Below are positions 9,221-16,408 of a DNA stretch of 52,748 nucleotides, in pieces (position 1 is the first letter of the stretch; every line of letters begins with the position of its first letter). The notes under the pieces were generated by a model that searched no databases, was not told the DNA's origin, and was given only the letters and a program-made list of their open reading frames with translations. The DNA comes from Ligilactobacillus aviarius (GTDB lineage Bacteria > Bacillota > Bacilli > Lactobacillales > Lactobacillaceae): contig NZ_LWUD01000001.1 of the NCBI RefSeq assembly GCF_001654615.1, positions 1-52,748 on the forward strand, read 5' to 3'. The translations under genes were made by a program, and so were the position numbers.

Positions 9221-10273
9221 TTATTTTAACTTCCGGAGGGCGTCTTTTTGAGCTTCCTGATTGACGTGGGTATACAAATCAGTTGCGGATGTCCCTTTTT
9301 GCCCTAATTGTTGGGATACTAAGACCCGGTCTTTGGTGATTTCATATAATTCCGATGCGAGAGTATGCCGTAATTTGTGGGGCGTTAATGGATGCCCGAA
9401 CGCCGTAGAATACTTTTTGATCAGTTTTTCAATTGAATTATACGTAATACGGCGGACCTCACCGTGATATTCAGTGACAAAGAATGCTTTTTGATCCTTC
9501 GGCGGATTGTACCGGTCTTGGCGGATTTTAGCATAGCGTTCGACGTATTGAACGACCCATGGTGCAATTGGAACCGAGTCCCGTATGCCGCCTTTCCGCG
9601 TAACATCAAGCATTACATCTTCAAGATGAAGGTCTTCAACATTAACGTTGGCTGCTTCTGAAACCCGAATTCCAGTCCCGAGAATCATCGCAGCAATACA
9701 AATATCGCGTTCTTTATTTTTCTTAAACGCGGTTAAAGCCCGCGGATCACAGTTTTTTTCATATTCATTTTCGATAAAATCAATAAACTCATATTTCCGG
9801 TCACCAGTGTACATGTGCGTTTCAAGGTTGTGAGCCCGGTAATTCAACGTTTCCGTGGTATTTAATGAATCAATTTTAAGCATCACGTTATTGGTAAAAT
9901 ACGGCTTTCCGTCTTCAGTATCCGCCGTAACGGTCAAAAACTTAAACAATGATCGTAACGCGTTAATTGACCGGTTAATGGATGTTGGTGAATTAACGCG
10001 TCCTTGTTTGTTTTTAGAATGTTTAAGGAAATCAATGTATAACATAATGTCTGAACGGCGCAACTTAGCAAGTGTTTCAACTTTAATTGCCTGATTTTCC
10101 TTAGCATCTGAAATGCCTGATTCGCGCAACCAATTAAAAAATCGTCGAAATTCAGTCAGATACTGATAAATCGTTGTGATTGAATGATTAGTTTGCAAAT
10201 AAAAATCACGGATATAAACTGGAAGTTTTTTTAGTTCAGCTTGAATTAATGGTAAGTAACGATCGTGATCCAT
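9221..10273 (-). CDS. xerS: Tyrosine recombinase XerS
   Basis: XerS alone resolves chromosome dimers at a terminus dif site in streptococci, lactococci and many lactobacilli, replacing XerC/XerD. From the ATG at 10273 (AAAGGA 7 nt upstream) the protein has 350 aa, the family length. Seen: a SAM-like N-terminal core-binding domain (about residues 5-150, TTIYQYLTEFRRFFNWL) and a catalytic domain with Arg in GTGIRVSE, Lys in RKGGIRDS, HKLRH, and the nucleophile Tyr334 in ATDLYTHV. There are no phage or plasmid neighbours, so it is not an integrase of a mobile element. A dif-like site lies in its own promoter region, as reported for streptococcal xerS. Confidence 0.9.
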   Translation of the reverse strand: MDHDRYLPLIQAELKKLPVYIRDFYLQTNHSITTIYQYLTEFRRFFNWLRESGISDAKENQAIKVETLAKLRRSDIMLYIDFLKHSKNKQGRVNSPTSINRSINALRSLFKFLTVTADTEDGKPYFTNNVMLKIDSLNTTETLNYRAHNLETHMYTGDRKYEFIDFIENEYEKNCDPRALTAFKKNKERDICIAAMILGTGIRVSEAANVNVEDLHLEDVMLDVTRKGGIRDSVPIAPWVVQYVERYAKIRQDRYNPPKDQKAFFVTEYHGEVRRITYNSIEKLIKKYSTAFGHPLTPHKLRHTLASELYEITKDRVLVSQQLGQKGTSATDLYTHVNQEAQKDALRKLK

Positions 10274-10328
10274 AAACAAATCCTTTCTAAAGCTTGATAA
10301 AGGGGATAGCTAATTCTTTGATTTAACC

Positions 10329-10356
10329 TGTTATTAAAATTATAGTTTTAATGACC
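10329..10356. other. Candidate dif site (difSL-like) upstream of xerS
   Basis: Two 11-bp arms, TGTTATTAAAA and (complement) GGTCATTAAAA, match at 9 of 11 positions and flank a 6-bp centre TTATAG: the 11-6-11 layout of Xer sites. It sits 56 nt before xerS. In streptococci and lactococci the XerS target lies next to xerS and, as I recall it, has a similar A+T-rich AAAACTATAATTTT centre. The A+T richness and overlap with the promoter mean chance similarity is possible. Confidence 0.6.
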
Positions 10357-10367
10357 AACATATACAA
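10339..10367 (-). promoter_or_regulatory. Promoter of xerS overlapping the dif-like site
   Basis: On the minus strand TTGTAT (10362-10367), 17 nt, and TATAAT (10339-10344). The -10 falls in the centre of the dif-like palindrome, so XerS binding there could repress its own gene. Confidence 0.6.
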
Positions 10368-10383
10368 CTCCAAAGAGGGGCTC

Positions 10384-11046
10384 TTAATGATCCAAATTAT
10401 GATGCTTTAACCGTTTAAAGCAAATTCGATCGCAAATTCCAATCATTGGTCCTTGGAATAATAATCCAAAAATTGTTCCGATGTTGATGGCGACAATTTG
10501 ATGACTGATCAAAAATGTAATTGCGACAATGATGATTGCTGGCAAATAAACGGCAAACATTGCTTTGGTTGAATTTCCGTTAAAGAACTTAAACCGGACG
10601 ATCTGCATTAAATCATCTGCGGGATGCAGCATCCAGTTTACGCGTTGATACATTGAAACACCTAATGACACTAAGCATATTCCAAACAAATCAAAGATAA
10701 TTCTCATTGGTAAATTCATGGTCATCACTAATGAGTGTTTTAAAACGCTGCTGAGCCAACTTACAAGGTATGAAAATAATACCATAAAGATGATACTTTT
10801 ACCAATGCGCTTTAGATCAATTTTCTGAATCAAAATGGTATTAATAATGATCAATAATGCGCCCCAGATCACCATGATGTTTCCGAGTGACCAATGAATC
10901 GTCTGACTGACGTTGACACATGTTGCGGTCCATAATGGACTTCCTAAGTTCAATGCGACGGTCAGTGCGTTTCCAAAACTGTTAATGATAATTGATAATC
11001 CAAAGTAAACAGCAAGTTCAAGCTTGCTAATGTCGTTTGTCTTCAT
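10384..11046 (-). CDS. YczE/YitT-like integral membrane protein
   Basis: A 220-aa membrane protein with five to six hydrophobic helices. The opening (ELAVYFGLSIIINSFGNALTVALNLGSPLWTA) and the middle (GVSMYQRVNWMLHPADDLMQIVRFKF) fit the YczE/YyaS/YitT group found widely in Firmicutes. Its biochemical role is not established. The ATG at 11046 follows AAAAAGGATGAG. It is upstream of xerS on the same strand, but xerS has its own promoter. A short AGAG-CTCT pair past the stop is too small to call a terminator. Confidence 0.7.
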   Translation of the reverse strand: MKTNDISKLELAVYFGLSIIINSFGNALTVALNLGSPLWTATCVNVSQTIHWSLGNIMVIWGALLIIINTILIQKIDLKRIGKSIIFMVLFSYLVSWLSSVLKHSLVMTMNLPMRIIFDLFGICLVSLGVSMYQRVNWMLHPADDLMQIVRFKFFNGNSTKAMFAVYLPAIIIVAITFLISHQIVAINIGTIFGLLFQGPMIGICDRICFKRLKHHNLDH

Positions 11047-11203
11047 AGAAAACTCATCCTTTTTGATGTTGGTTATTAAAACTATTATACACTTTAATTT
11101 GCTTTTTGCTTAACGCGATTGATATTCTGATTATTTTTTGTTATGATAATCAAAATATATTTTGCAAAATTCTTTTTACTAAGTGATAAGGAAGCGAATA
11201 AAT

Positions 11204-12043
11204 ATGAAAAAAGTAATGGTTGTTACAGGTGCTTCAAAAGGAATTGGATTGGCAACGACAATTGCGGGATTACAAAATGATTATCAGGTTGCAGCAACTT
11301 CACGAAATGCTGCTCAATTAAAAGAAATTGTAGCTAGCAAATTAGCTGATTCAAGCCTTTTGGATAATTTTTATCCGGTTGAAATGCAATTCAATGAAGG
11401 TGACATCCATCAAGCAATTGCATCAATTATTGATCGGTTTGGAAGAATTGATGTTTTGGTAAATAATGCCGGATATGCTTTATTAGGTGCGCTTGACGAG
11501 GTCGCAATGGATGAAGTGCGGGCAAATTTCGATGTTAATGTTTTTGGCCTGCTTGAAGTTACGCAAGCGGTTTTGCCGCAAATGAAGAAGCAACATTCTG
11601 GTTCGATCATTAATTTAGCATCGATTTCAGGAACGGTCACTGGCCCGGCGCAAGGAATCTATTCGGCAACGAAATCGGCCGTTATTATGATGAGCGAGGC
11701 CCTTCAAGATGAAGTTGCCGCTGACGGAATTCACGTCACTGCAATTTGCCCTTCTGGTGTCCGGACAGAATTTCTGGGTGAATCAATGAAGGAACCCGAA
11801 AATAAAACGAATAATAACACTGCAGTTTCACAAACAATGGTGGGACTTGCTCACTTAAATCATAATCAAAGCGGGAATCCGGTTTTAGTTGCTAAGGTGA
11901 TTTTGAAACTTGCATCAATGGAACAACCTCCTGTACGATTATATTTAGGACAGCCTGCATTGGCTGCTTTACAGCAAAAAGTCCAACAAGTTGTTAACTC
12001 AACTAACCAAAACATCGACTTAAGTATGAGCATTGATGACTAA
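11204..12043 (+). CDS. Short-chain dehydrogenase/reductase
   Basis: A cytoplasmic NAD(P)-dependent oxidoreductase of 279 aa. Seen: the Rossmann cofactor motif TGASKGIG (residues 8-15), NNAG (87-90), the catalytic Ser near 140, and Tyr153/Lys157 in YSATK. The C-terminal PSGVRTEF replaces the usual PGxVxT. The start is ATG 11204 behind AAGGAAG; an upstream GTG at 11183 has no ribosome binding site. The ArsC-like gene follows after 18 nt, so the two form an operon. Substrate unknown; classical SDRs of this kind act on small carbonyls. Confidence 0.88.
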   Translation: MKKVMVVTGASKGIGLATTIAGLQNDYQVAATSRNAAQLKEIVASKLADSSLLDNFYPVEMQFNEGDIHQAIASIIDRFGRIDVLVNNAGYALLGALDEVAMDEVRANFDVNVFGLLEVTQAVLPQMKKQHSGSIINLASISGTVTGPAQGIYSATKSAVIMMSEALQDEVAADGIHVTAICPSGVRTEFLGESMKEPENKTNNNTAVSQTMVGLAHLNHNQSGNPVLVAKVILKLASMEQPPVRLYLGQPALAALQQKVQQVVNSTNQNIDLSMSIDD

Positions 12044-12061
12044 TTAAGGAGGTCGACTAAG

Positions 12062-12418
12062 ATGCCTGATTTTTACTACTATCCACGATGCGGAACGTGT
12101 CGGAAAGCAATGAAATGGCTTGATGAACACCATATTCAATATACGCCGCATGACTTGGTTAAAAATCCCCCGTCTGCAGCGCAACTTGAAAAATGGATGA
12201 AGATGACGGACTTACCGCAAAAACGGTTCTTTAATACGAGCGGTCAACACTACCGGCAACAAGGATTAAAGGATAAAGTCAACGAGATGTCATGCACCGA
12301 AGCATGTACCGTTTTATCAAATGACGGCATGTTGATCAAGCGGCCAATTATGGTTGATGGGAACCGGATTACGGTGGGCTTTAAGGAAGCTGAGTACGAA
12401 GAAGTATGGGATAAATAA
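12062..12418 (+). CDS. ArsC/Spx-family thioredoxin-fold protein
   Basis: A 118-aa protein of the arsenate reductase/Spx superfamily. The N-terminal YYYPRCGTCRKAMKWL contains a CxxC pair (Cys10, Cys13), and the later IKRPIMVDGNRITVGF is the superfamily's cis-Pro segment. Spx itself would have a longer C-terminus and an RNA polymerase-binding face; the closest general match is the YffB/YusI-like arsenate-reductase-related group whose substrate is unclear. A strong AAGGAGG precedes the ATG. It is the second gene of the SDR operon, which suggests a redox role. Confidence 0.82.
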   Translation: MPDFYYYPRCGTCRKAMKWLDEHHIQYTPHDLVKNPPSAAQLEKWMKMTDLPQKRFFNTSGQHYRQQGLKDKVNEMSCTEACTVLSNDGMLIKRPIMVDGNRITVGFKEAEYEEVWDK

Positions 12419-12438
12419 ATGAAATTTGATAAGGTTGA

Positions 12439-12481
12439 ATTAAAATATAATAAAACATTTTAATCAAAATAGGTGTATACT
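12439..12481 (+). promoter_or_regulatory. Promoter region of the ABC-F leader
   Basis: A perfect 8-bp inverted repeat ATTAAAAT/ATTTTAAT (12439-12463) is followed by TATACT at 12476-12481, which fits a -10 element; an alternative -10, TATAAT, lies at 12446-12451. No good -35 was found for either, so which one drives the leader is open. Confidence 0.4.
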
Positions 12482-12513
12482 TTATTTAACAACTTAACTC
12501 GGAGGTGTTTCGA

Positions 12514-12525
12514 TTGATTTTTTAG
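12514..12525 (+). CDS. Three-codon leader ORF (M-I-F) of the ABC-F attenuator
   Basis: TTG-ATT-TTT-TAG starts 6 nt after a strong GGAGGTG. It would make only Met-Ile-Phe. Such very short leader ORFs, translated so that drug-stalled ribosomes alter downstream folding, are known in front of ribosome-protection genes in Firmicutes. The strong ribosome binding site with no longer ORF behind it is the main evidence. Confidence 0.6.
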   Translation: MIF

Positions 12526-12605
12526 GATTATTAATTTGCAAAAATAACTGTTTAATTTATTTTTAGACGGGACTTTTGTGCATTTTTTTAATTCTGAAAA
12601 TTGAT

Positions 12606-12692
12606 CGTAATACATGGCTTTAAACCTGAAATGATGGTATTCCCTGACGATATTTGGACCTGTATTACGTAAAAGTGTACGGGTCCTTTTTT
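12606..12692 (+). promoter_or_regulatory. Transcription attenuator of the ABC-F gene
   Basis: The terminator is GGACC-TGTA (12656 onward) paired with TACG-GGTCC, followed by six T (12687-12692), just before the ABC-F ribosome binding site. CGTAATACA at 12606-12614 is perfectly complementary to TGTATTACG at 12661-12669 in the terminator's 5' arm, giving a competing antiterminator. The leader ORF lies 80 nt upstream. Together they predict premature termination unless a drug-stalled ribosome favours the antiterminator. Confidence 0.75.
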
Positions 12693-12708
12693 GAAAGGAA
12701 GGATTAGA

Positions 12709-14208
12709 ATGGCAGATATTAAAGTCAAAAACTTAACTTTCGCATATGATGGTCAACTTACACCCCTTTTCAAGAAGGTAAATTTAAACATCGGCCTTGA
12801 TTGGAAATTGGGATTACTTGGACGGAATGGTCAAGGAAAAACAACCTTTTTAAAATTACTTCTTGGCGAACTTGTCCCGAATGATGGTCAAATTGAACGT
12901 CAGACCACTTTCCAATATTTTCCATTAAAAATTAACCATCCTTCTTATCCAACAATTATGGCAATTCAGGACAACTATCCAATTGAAGAATGGGAATTAA
13001 AAAAAGAACTGTCAAAGATGTGTTCAAATTCAGATGAGTTGATTTGGCGGCCATATGCCGAATTAAGTGGCGGCGAACAAACGAAGGTTCAGCTGGCAAC
13101 CCTTTTTAAGAATGATGACGTTTTTCCATTAGTTGATGAACCGACTAACCATCTAGACGGCAAAAGTCGAAAACAAATTGCGGATTACTTAAAACACAAG
13201 AAACAAGGATTTATTGTTGTAAGTCATGATGTTGCGTTTCTTAATCAAATAATCGACCATGTTTTATCAATTGAGCGAAATACAATTTTACAATTTCATG
13301 GAAACTTTGACACCTATAAAGTTGAAAAGGAAAATCAGGATCAAAATTATCTGGAAGAGAATCAAAAATTAAAAAGTGAAATCAAGCGGCTACGGGAAAC
13401 ATCACGAGAAAAGAAGGACTGGGCTGTGCAACGTGAAAAAGATAACTATGGAAACCCGCATGTCAAAGGAAGCGGCGGAACTGGTCATAGTGGTTTTACA
13501 AGTGCCCGGGCGAAACGTTCAATGAAACGCTCAAAGGCAATTCAAAAGCGAATTGATCAGAAAATTAAGCAAAAACAAGCACTTTTCAATAATATAATTG
13601 AGACTTCGCCGCTAACGATCAACTATATTCCTTCAAGAAAAGACGAAATTTTATCTTTTAAAGATTTTCAGCTTGGGTATGATTTCCCGCTTTTTGATCC
13701 AGTCACGTTTACCTTAAAGTGTAATGAGCAGCTGATTGTTACCGGTCAGAACGGAATTGGAAAGTCTACGCTATTTAAGTTTATTTTAAACCAGGTTCGA
13801 ATGAATTCGACCGGTGATTTTCACGTCAATCCGCACGCTAAAATTAGTTATTTGAGCCAATCGGTAAAATTGAACGGAACGATTATGCAGCTTGCAGATC
13901 AGAATGGATTGAATTTCAATGAAATCTTGAACCTTTTGCGTAAGCTGGGGATGCCGCGTGAAGTGTTTAATCTACCAATTGAGCAGATGAGTAAGGGACA
14001 GCAAAAGAAAGTCGCATTGGCGAAATCTTTGGTTGAACCAGCAAACTTATATTTGTGGGACGAGCCATTAAATTACTTAGATATTGAAAACCAGCAACAA
14101 ATCTTGACAATGATCAAAGAAAAATCACCGACAATGCTGATTGTTGAACATGATCAAAAATTTATTAATTCGTTTGATCCGCAATTTGTAAAATGTTTGA
14201 AACGATAG
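12709..14208 (+). CDS. ABC-F ribosomal protection protein, Lsa-like
   Basis: Soluble twin-ATPase that binds the ribosomal E site and dislodges drugs from the peptidyl transferase centre; Lsa-type members give resistance to lincosamides, streptogramin A and pleuromutilins. The 499-aa protein has two ABC domains: Walker A GRNGQGKT (38-45), signature LSGGEQ, Walker B LVDEPTNHLD; then a charged linker, and Walker A GQNGIGKS, signature MSKGQQKK, Walker B LWDEPLNYLD. The WRPYAELSGGE and ARAKRSMKRSKAIQ stretches and the final LRKLGM...IEQMSKGQ segment follow Lsa(A). There are no transmembrane segments. ATG 12709 has AAAGGAAGGA upstream. Specific drug range is inferred. Confidence 0.9.
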   Translation: MADIKVKNLTFAYDGQLTPLFKKVNLNIGLDWKLGLLGRNGQGKTTFLKLLLGELVPNDGQIERQTTFQYFPLKINHPSYPTIMAIQDNYPIEEWELKKELSKMCSNSDELIWRPYAELSGGEQTKVQLATLFKNDDVFPLVDEPTNHLDGKSRKQIADYLKHKKQGFIVVSHDVAFLNQIIDHVLSIERNTILQFHGNFDTYKVEKENQDQNYLEENQKLKSEIKRLRETSREKKDWAVQREKDNYGNPHVKGSGGTGHSGFTSARAKRSMKRSKAIQKRIDQKIKQKQALFNNIIETSPLTINYIPSRKDEILSFKDFQLGYDFPLFDPVTFTLKCNEQLIVTGQNGIGKSTLFKFILNQVRMNSTGDFHVNPHAKISYLSQSVKLNGTIMQLADQNGLNFNEILNLLRKLGMPREVFNLPIEQMSKGQQKKVALAKSLVEPANLYLWDEPLNYLDIENQQQILTMIKEKSPTMLIVEHDQKFINSFDPQFVKCLKR

Positions 14209-14212
14209 TTAA

Positions 14213-14248
14213 AAGAGGACTGTGATGTCGGTCACAGCCCTCTTCTTT
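14213..14248 (+). terminator. Terminator of the ABC-F gene
   Basis: AAGAGG-A-CTGTGA pairs with TCACAG-C-CCTCTT around TGTCGG, followed by CTTTATAA. Confidence 0.8.
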
Positions 14249-14334
14249 ATAAATTAAATGATTTGTAATTTTGAACCTTCAAAATATTTAACCATTAATT
14301 TTTGGATAAGTTCGAAAAAAAGATGCGCTTTTTA

Positions 14335-14363
14335 TTGACAACCTTTACATAATTAATTATTCT
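14335..14363 (+). promoter_or_regulatory. Strong promoter of a candidate small RNA
   Basis: A consensus -35 TTGACA (14335-14340), exactly 17 nt, and TATTCT (14358-14363). There is no ORF downstream on this strand before the terminator at 14402-14461. Confidence 0.7.
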
Positions 14364-14369
14364 ACACTT

Positions 14370-14461
14370 ATAGAGATTTATCTCTGTAATTTAAAATTAC
14401 TAATAAACACTCCAGCTACTTTCAAAATACACCCATTCTTTGCTGAAGTGTTTATTTTTTT
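14370..14461 (+). ncRNA. Candidate small non-coding RNA, about 92 nt
   Basis: From a predicted start about 7 nt after the -10, the transcript would fold into hairpin 1 AGAGAT-TT-ATCTCT (14372-14385), hairpin 2 GTAATTT-A-AAATTAC (14386-14400) and a terminator of 15 pairs with one mismatch (14402-14416 with 14442-14456) followed by a T run. It has no start codon with a ribosome binding site. Its 3' end meets the stop codon of the convergent MarR gene. Function unknown; no family recognised. Confidence 0.6.
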
Positions 14462-14855
14462 ACCGTTGAATCAACTTTTCTAAAAGTTTTTGTAACTCTT
14501 CTTGCTCAATTCCATGGCTATTTTCCTGCCACCATTGATTCCGAATTTGTTGGACTTGTTTAATTAATTTCTTTCCAGAAGACGTTAAGGTGATCACTGA
14601 ATGCGACCGGTTAGTCTGCGAAACGTGTTGTTCGATGTTTCCGGCTTTTAATAAGTTCTGGACTTCGCGATTAACAAGTCCCTTATTGATATGCAAGTCC
14701 TTTGCGATTTTGGCTTGCGACGTTTCGCCCTGGCGTTCAATGCTCAATAAAATTGCTCCAGTACTTTTATTGATTCCCAGTTTTTCAAATTGTTCCCGGG
14801 TTTCATTGGTAATTAAGCGATTTGTAATGGCGATCAATGCCGTTAGATCATACAT
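14460..14855 (-). CDS. MarR-family regulator, probable local repressor of the DHA2 exporter
   Basis: A 131-aa winged-helix regulator. Seen: the dimerising N-terminal helix, then TGAILLSIERQGETSQAKIAKDLHINKGLVNREVQNLLKAGNIEQH as the helix-turn-helix, and the wing NRSHSVITLTSSGKKLI. AAAGGAG lies 7 nt before ATG 14855. It is divergent from the DHA2 exporter at 14946, with TTTAC-AA-GTAAA and a 10-bp inverted repeat in the shared 90-nt gap. By analogy with OhrR/MarR loci it most likely represses the exporter and itself, released by a drug or phenolic compound. Confidence 0.88.
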   Translation of the reverse strand: MYDLTALIAITNRLITNETREQFEKLGINKSTGAILLSIERQGETSQAKIAKDLHINKGLVNREVQNLLKAGNIEQHVSQTNRSHSVITLTSSGKKLIKQVQQIRNQWWQENSHGIEQEELQKLLEKLIQR

Positions 14856-14880
14856 AAAAGTAGCTCCTTTATTTTTAGCA

Positions 14881-14945
14881 TTTACAAGTAAACACTAAAC
14901 CTATATAATAATCATTGGTTTTAAATTTGAAAGGGAATGATTATT
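14881..14945 (+). promoter_or_regulatory. Promoter and operators between MarR and DHA2 exporter
   Basis: TTTACA (14881-14886), 17 nt, TATAAT (14904-14909) is a near-consensus promoter. TTTAC-AA-GTAAA (14881-14892) is a palindrome covering the -35. AATAATCATT (14907-14916) and AATGATTATT (14936-14945) form a perfect 10-bp inverted repeat reaching from the -10 to the start codon. In the mRNA it would fold over the ribosome binding site AAAGGG. Confidence 0.65.
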
Positions 14946-16322
14946 ATGTCAAAAGTAAGTCGTAAAGTTCAATTGGCAATTCTTGGAACTGGCATTTTAA
15001 GCTCTTGCGGAGCATTGATGATGACCGCCTTAAACGTTGCTTTCCCAACGCTGATGAACCAGTTTCATATCTCGCTTTCAACCGTTCAGTGGTTAACATC
15101 CGCAACAATGTTAGCCTCATGCATCACAATGTTTACCACGGCGATGTTATATAAAAAGATTAGGCTAAAAACGATTTTTGAAATTACCGTTTCACTATTC
15201 ATTATTAACATTATTTTAGCACTTGGAACGCCGAATTTTGAAATTCTTTTACTTGCTCGGGTTATTGGTGGAATTTCAACTGGGTTATGTACGCCCTTAA
15301 TTTTTACACTAATTATTCAAAATGTTCCGACTGAATTTTCGGGAAGATACATGTCGCTTGGATCCCTTGCCGTTGCGGTTGCGCCAACGATTGGACCGAC
15401 ATTTGGCGGGCTAGTTATTAATTACTTTAATTGGAAATGGATTTTTCTTTTTATTTTGCCCTTCGCGATTCTTTCATTGATTCTCGGAGCAATTAACATT
15501 CCGCAAGCTGAAAAAACTCAAGCAATCACATTTGATTGGGCCGGTTTTGGCTTAGTGGCGGGCTTTGTAACTCTTTTCCTTCTAGGAATCAGTAAATTAA
15601 ATATTCCAGTCATTGGCAATATTATTTTACTTGTTTTAAGTCTGATTTTCTTGCTGCTATATATTCGCCATTCTAAGAAAGTTACCAAGCCATTATTTAA
15701 CATCAGCGTTTTCAAAAACAAATTATTTACGTTGTTTTTTGCAACCTATTTCCTGCTTCAATTAACAAATATTAGTCTTGGCGGCTTCGTTGTTCCTAAT
15801 ATGGCACAACTTGCAATGCATGCCACGGCAATGGTTGCCGGCTTGATCGTTTTGCCGGGGAGTCTGTTGCGGCTGGTTTTCATTCCCCTTTCTGGACGAA
15901 TTTTAGACGAACAAGGACCGGTCAAACCGATGATTATCGGATTTACAGTTAATGTTATTTTCTTCATTGCATTAGTAACGGCCGTTCCAAAGTTGACTCC
16001 TATTTGGGTAATGGTTGCTTACCTTTTCTACAATGTTGGCTTCTCCCTGACATTTAGTAATGCGATGACCCTTGGAATTAATTCTCTGCCAAAGGAAATC
16101 CAATCAGACGGGAATGCCATTTTCAATGCGTTCCAGCAATACTCAGGGGCAATTGGGACAACGATCGTTTCATTTTTAATGAATTTGGGAAAAAACGCTC
16201 ATCCCGGGACGTTTGGAATGCGGTTAGGAAGCCGCTTCTCCCTTAGTTTCTTAATGGTTACAACAATTATTGGCTTCATTGCCGTGTTAACCGCATTTAA
16301 GTTGAAGAAAAAGCATAATTAG
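14946..16322 (+). CDS. MFS drug exporter, 14-helix (DHA2) type
   Basis: A 458-aa proton-driven exporter with about 14 helices. The N-terminal VAFPTLMNQFHISLSTVQWLTSATML and helix-5 VAPTIGPTFGGLVINYFNWKW are DHA2 landmarks. I prefer ATG 14946 to ATG 14937, because AAAGGG abuts the earlier codon but is 10 nt from the later one. It shares sequence along its length with the exporters at 7742 and 43117. It is probably controlled by the divergent MarR gene. The drug is unknown. Confidence 0.88.
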   Translation: MSKVSRKVQLAILGTGILSSCGALMMTALNVAFPTLMNQFHISLSTVQWLTSATMLASCITMFTTAMLYKKIRLKTIFEITVSLFIINIILALGTPNFEILLLARVIGGISTGLCTPLIFTLIIQNVPTEFSGRYMSLGSLAVAVAPTIGPTFGGLVINYFNWKWIFLFILPFAILSLILGAINIPQAEKTQAITFDWAGFGLVAGFVTLFLLGISKLNIPVIGNIILLVLSLIFLLLYIRHSKKVTKPLFNISVFKNKLFTLFFATYFLLQLTNISLGGFVVPNMAQLAMHATAMVAGLIVLPGSLLRLVFIPLSGRILDEQGPVKPMIIGFTVNVIFFIALVTAVPKLTPIWVMVAYLFYNVGFSLTFSNAMTLGINSLPKEIQSDGNAIFNAFQQYSGAIGTTIVSFLMNLGKNAHPGTFGMRLGSRFSLSFLMVTTIIGFIAVLTAFKLKKKHN

Positions 16323-16366
16323 ACGCGACCATTTTGCGACCATTTAACTATCTAAAGGCTTAATAA

Positions 16367-16395
16367 AACCGCATGAACGTTGATTTCATGCGGTT
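16367..16395. terminator. Bidirectional terminator between DHA2 exporter and pepD
   Basis: AACCGCATGAA and TTCATGCGGTT form a perfect 11-bp stem with a 7-nt loop. It lies between two convergent genes, with T-rich sequence on both strands. Confidence 0.8.
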
Positions 16396-16408
16396 CTTTG
16401 TTTCTTTA

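Noticed and set aside
9221-10273. Tyrosine recombinase as sign of a prophage or integrative element
   Set aside because: The protein is the housekeeping XerS type, has a dif-like site in its promoter, and no phage or plasmid genes, att repeats or tRNA ends are near.
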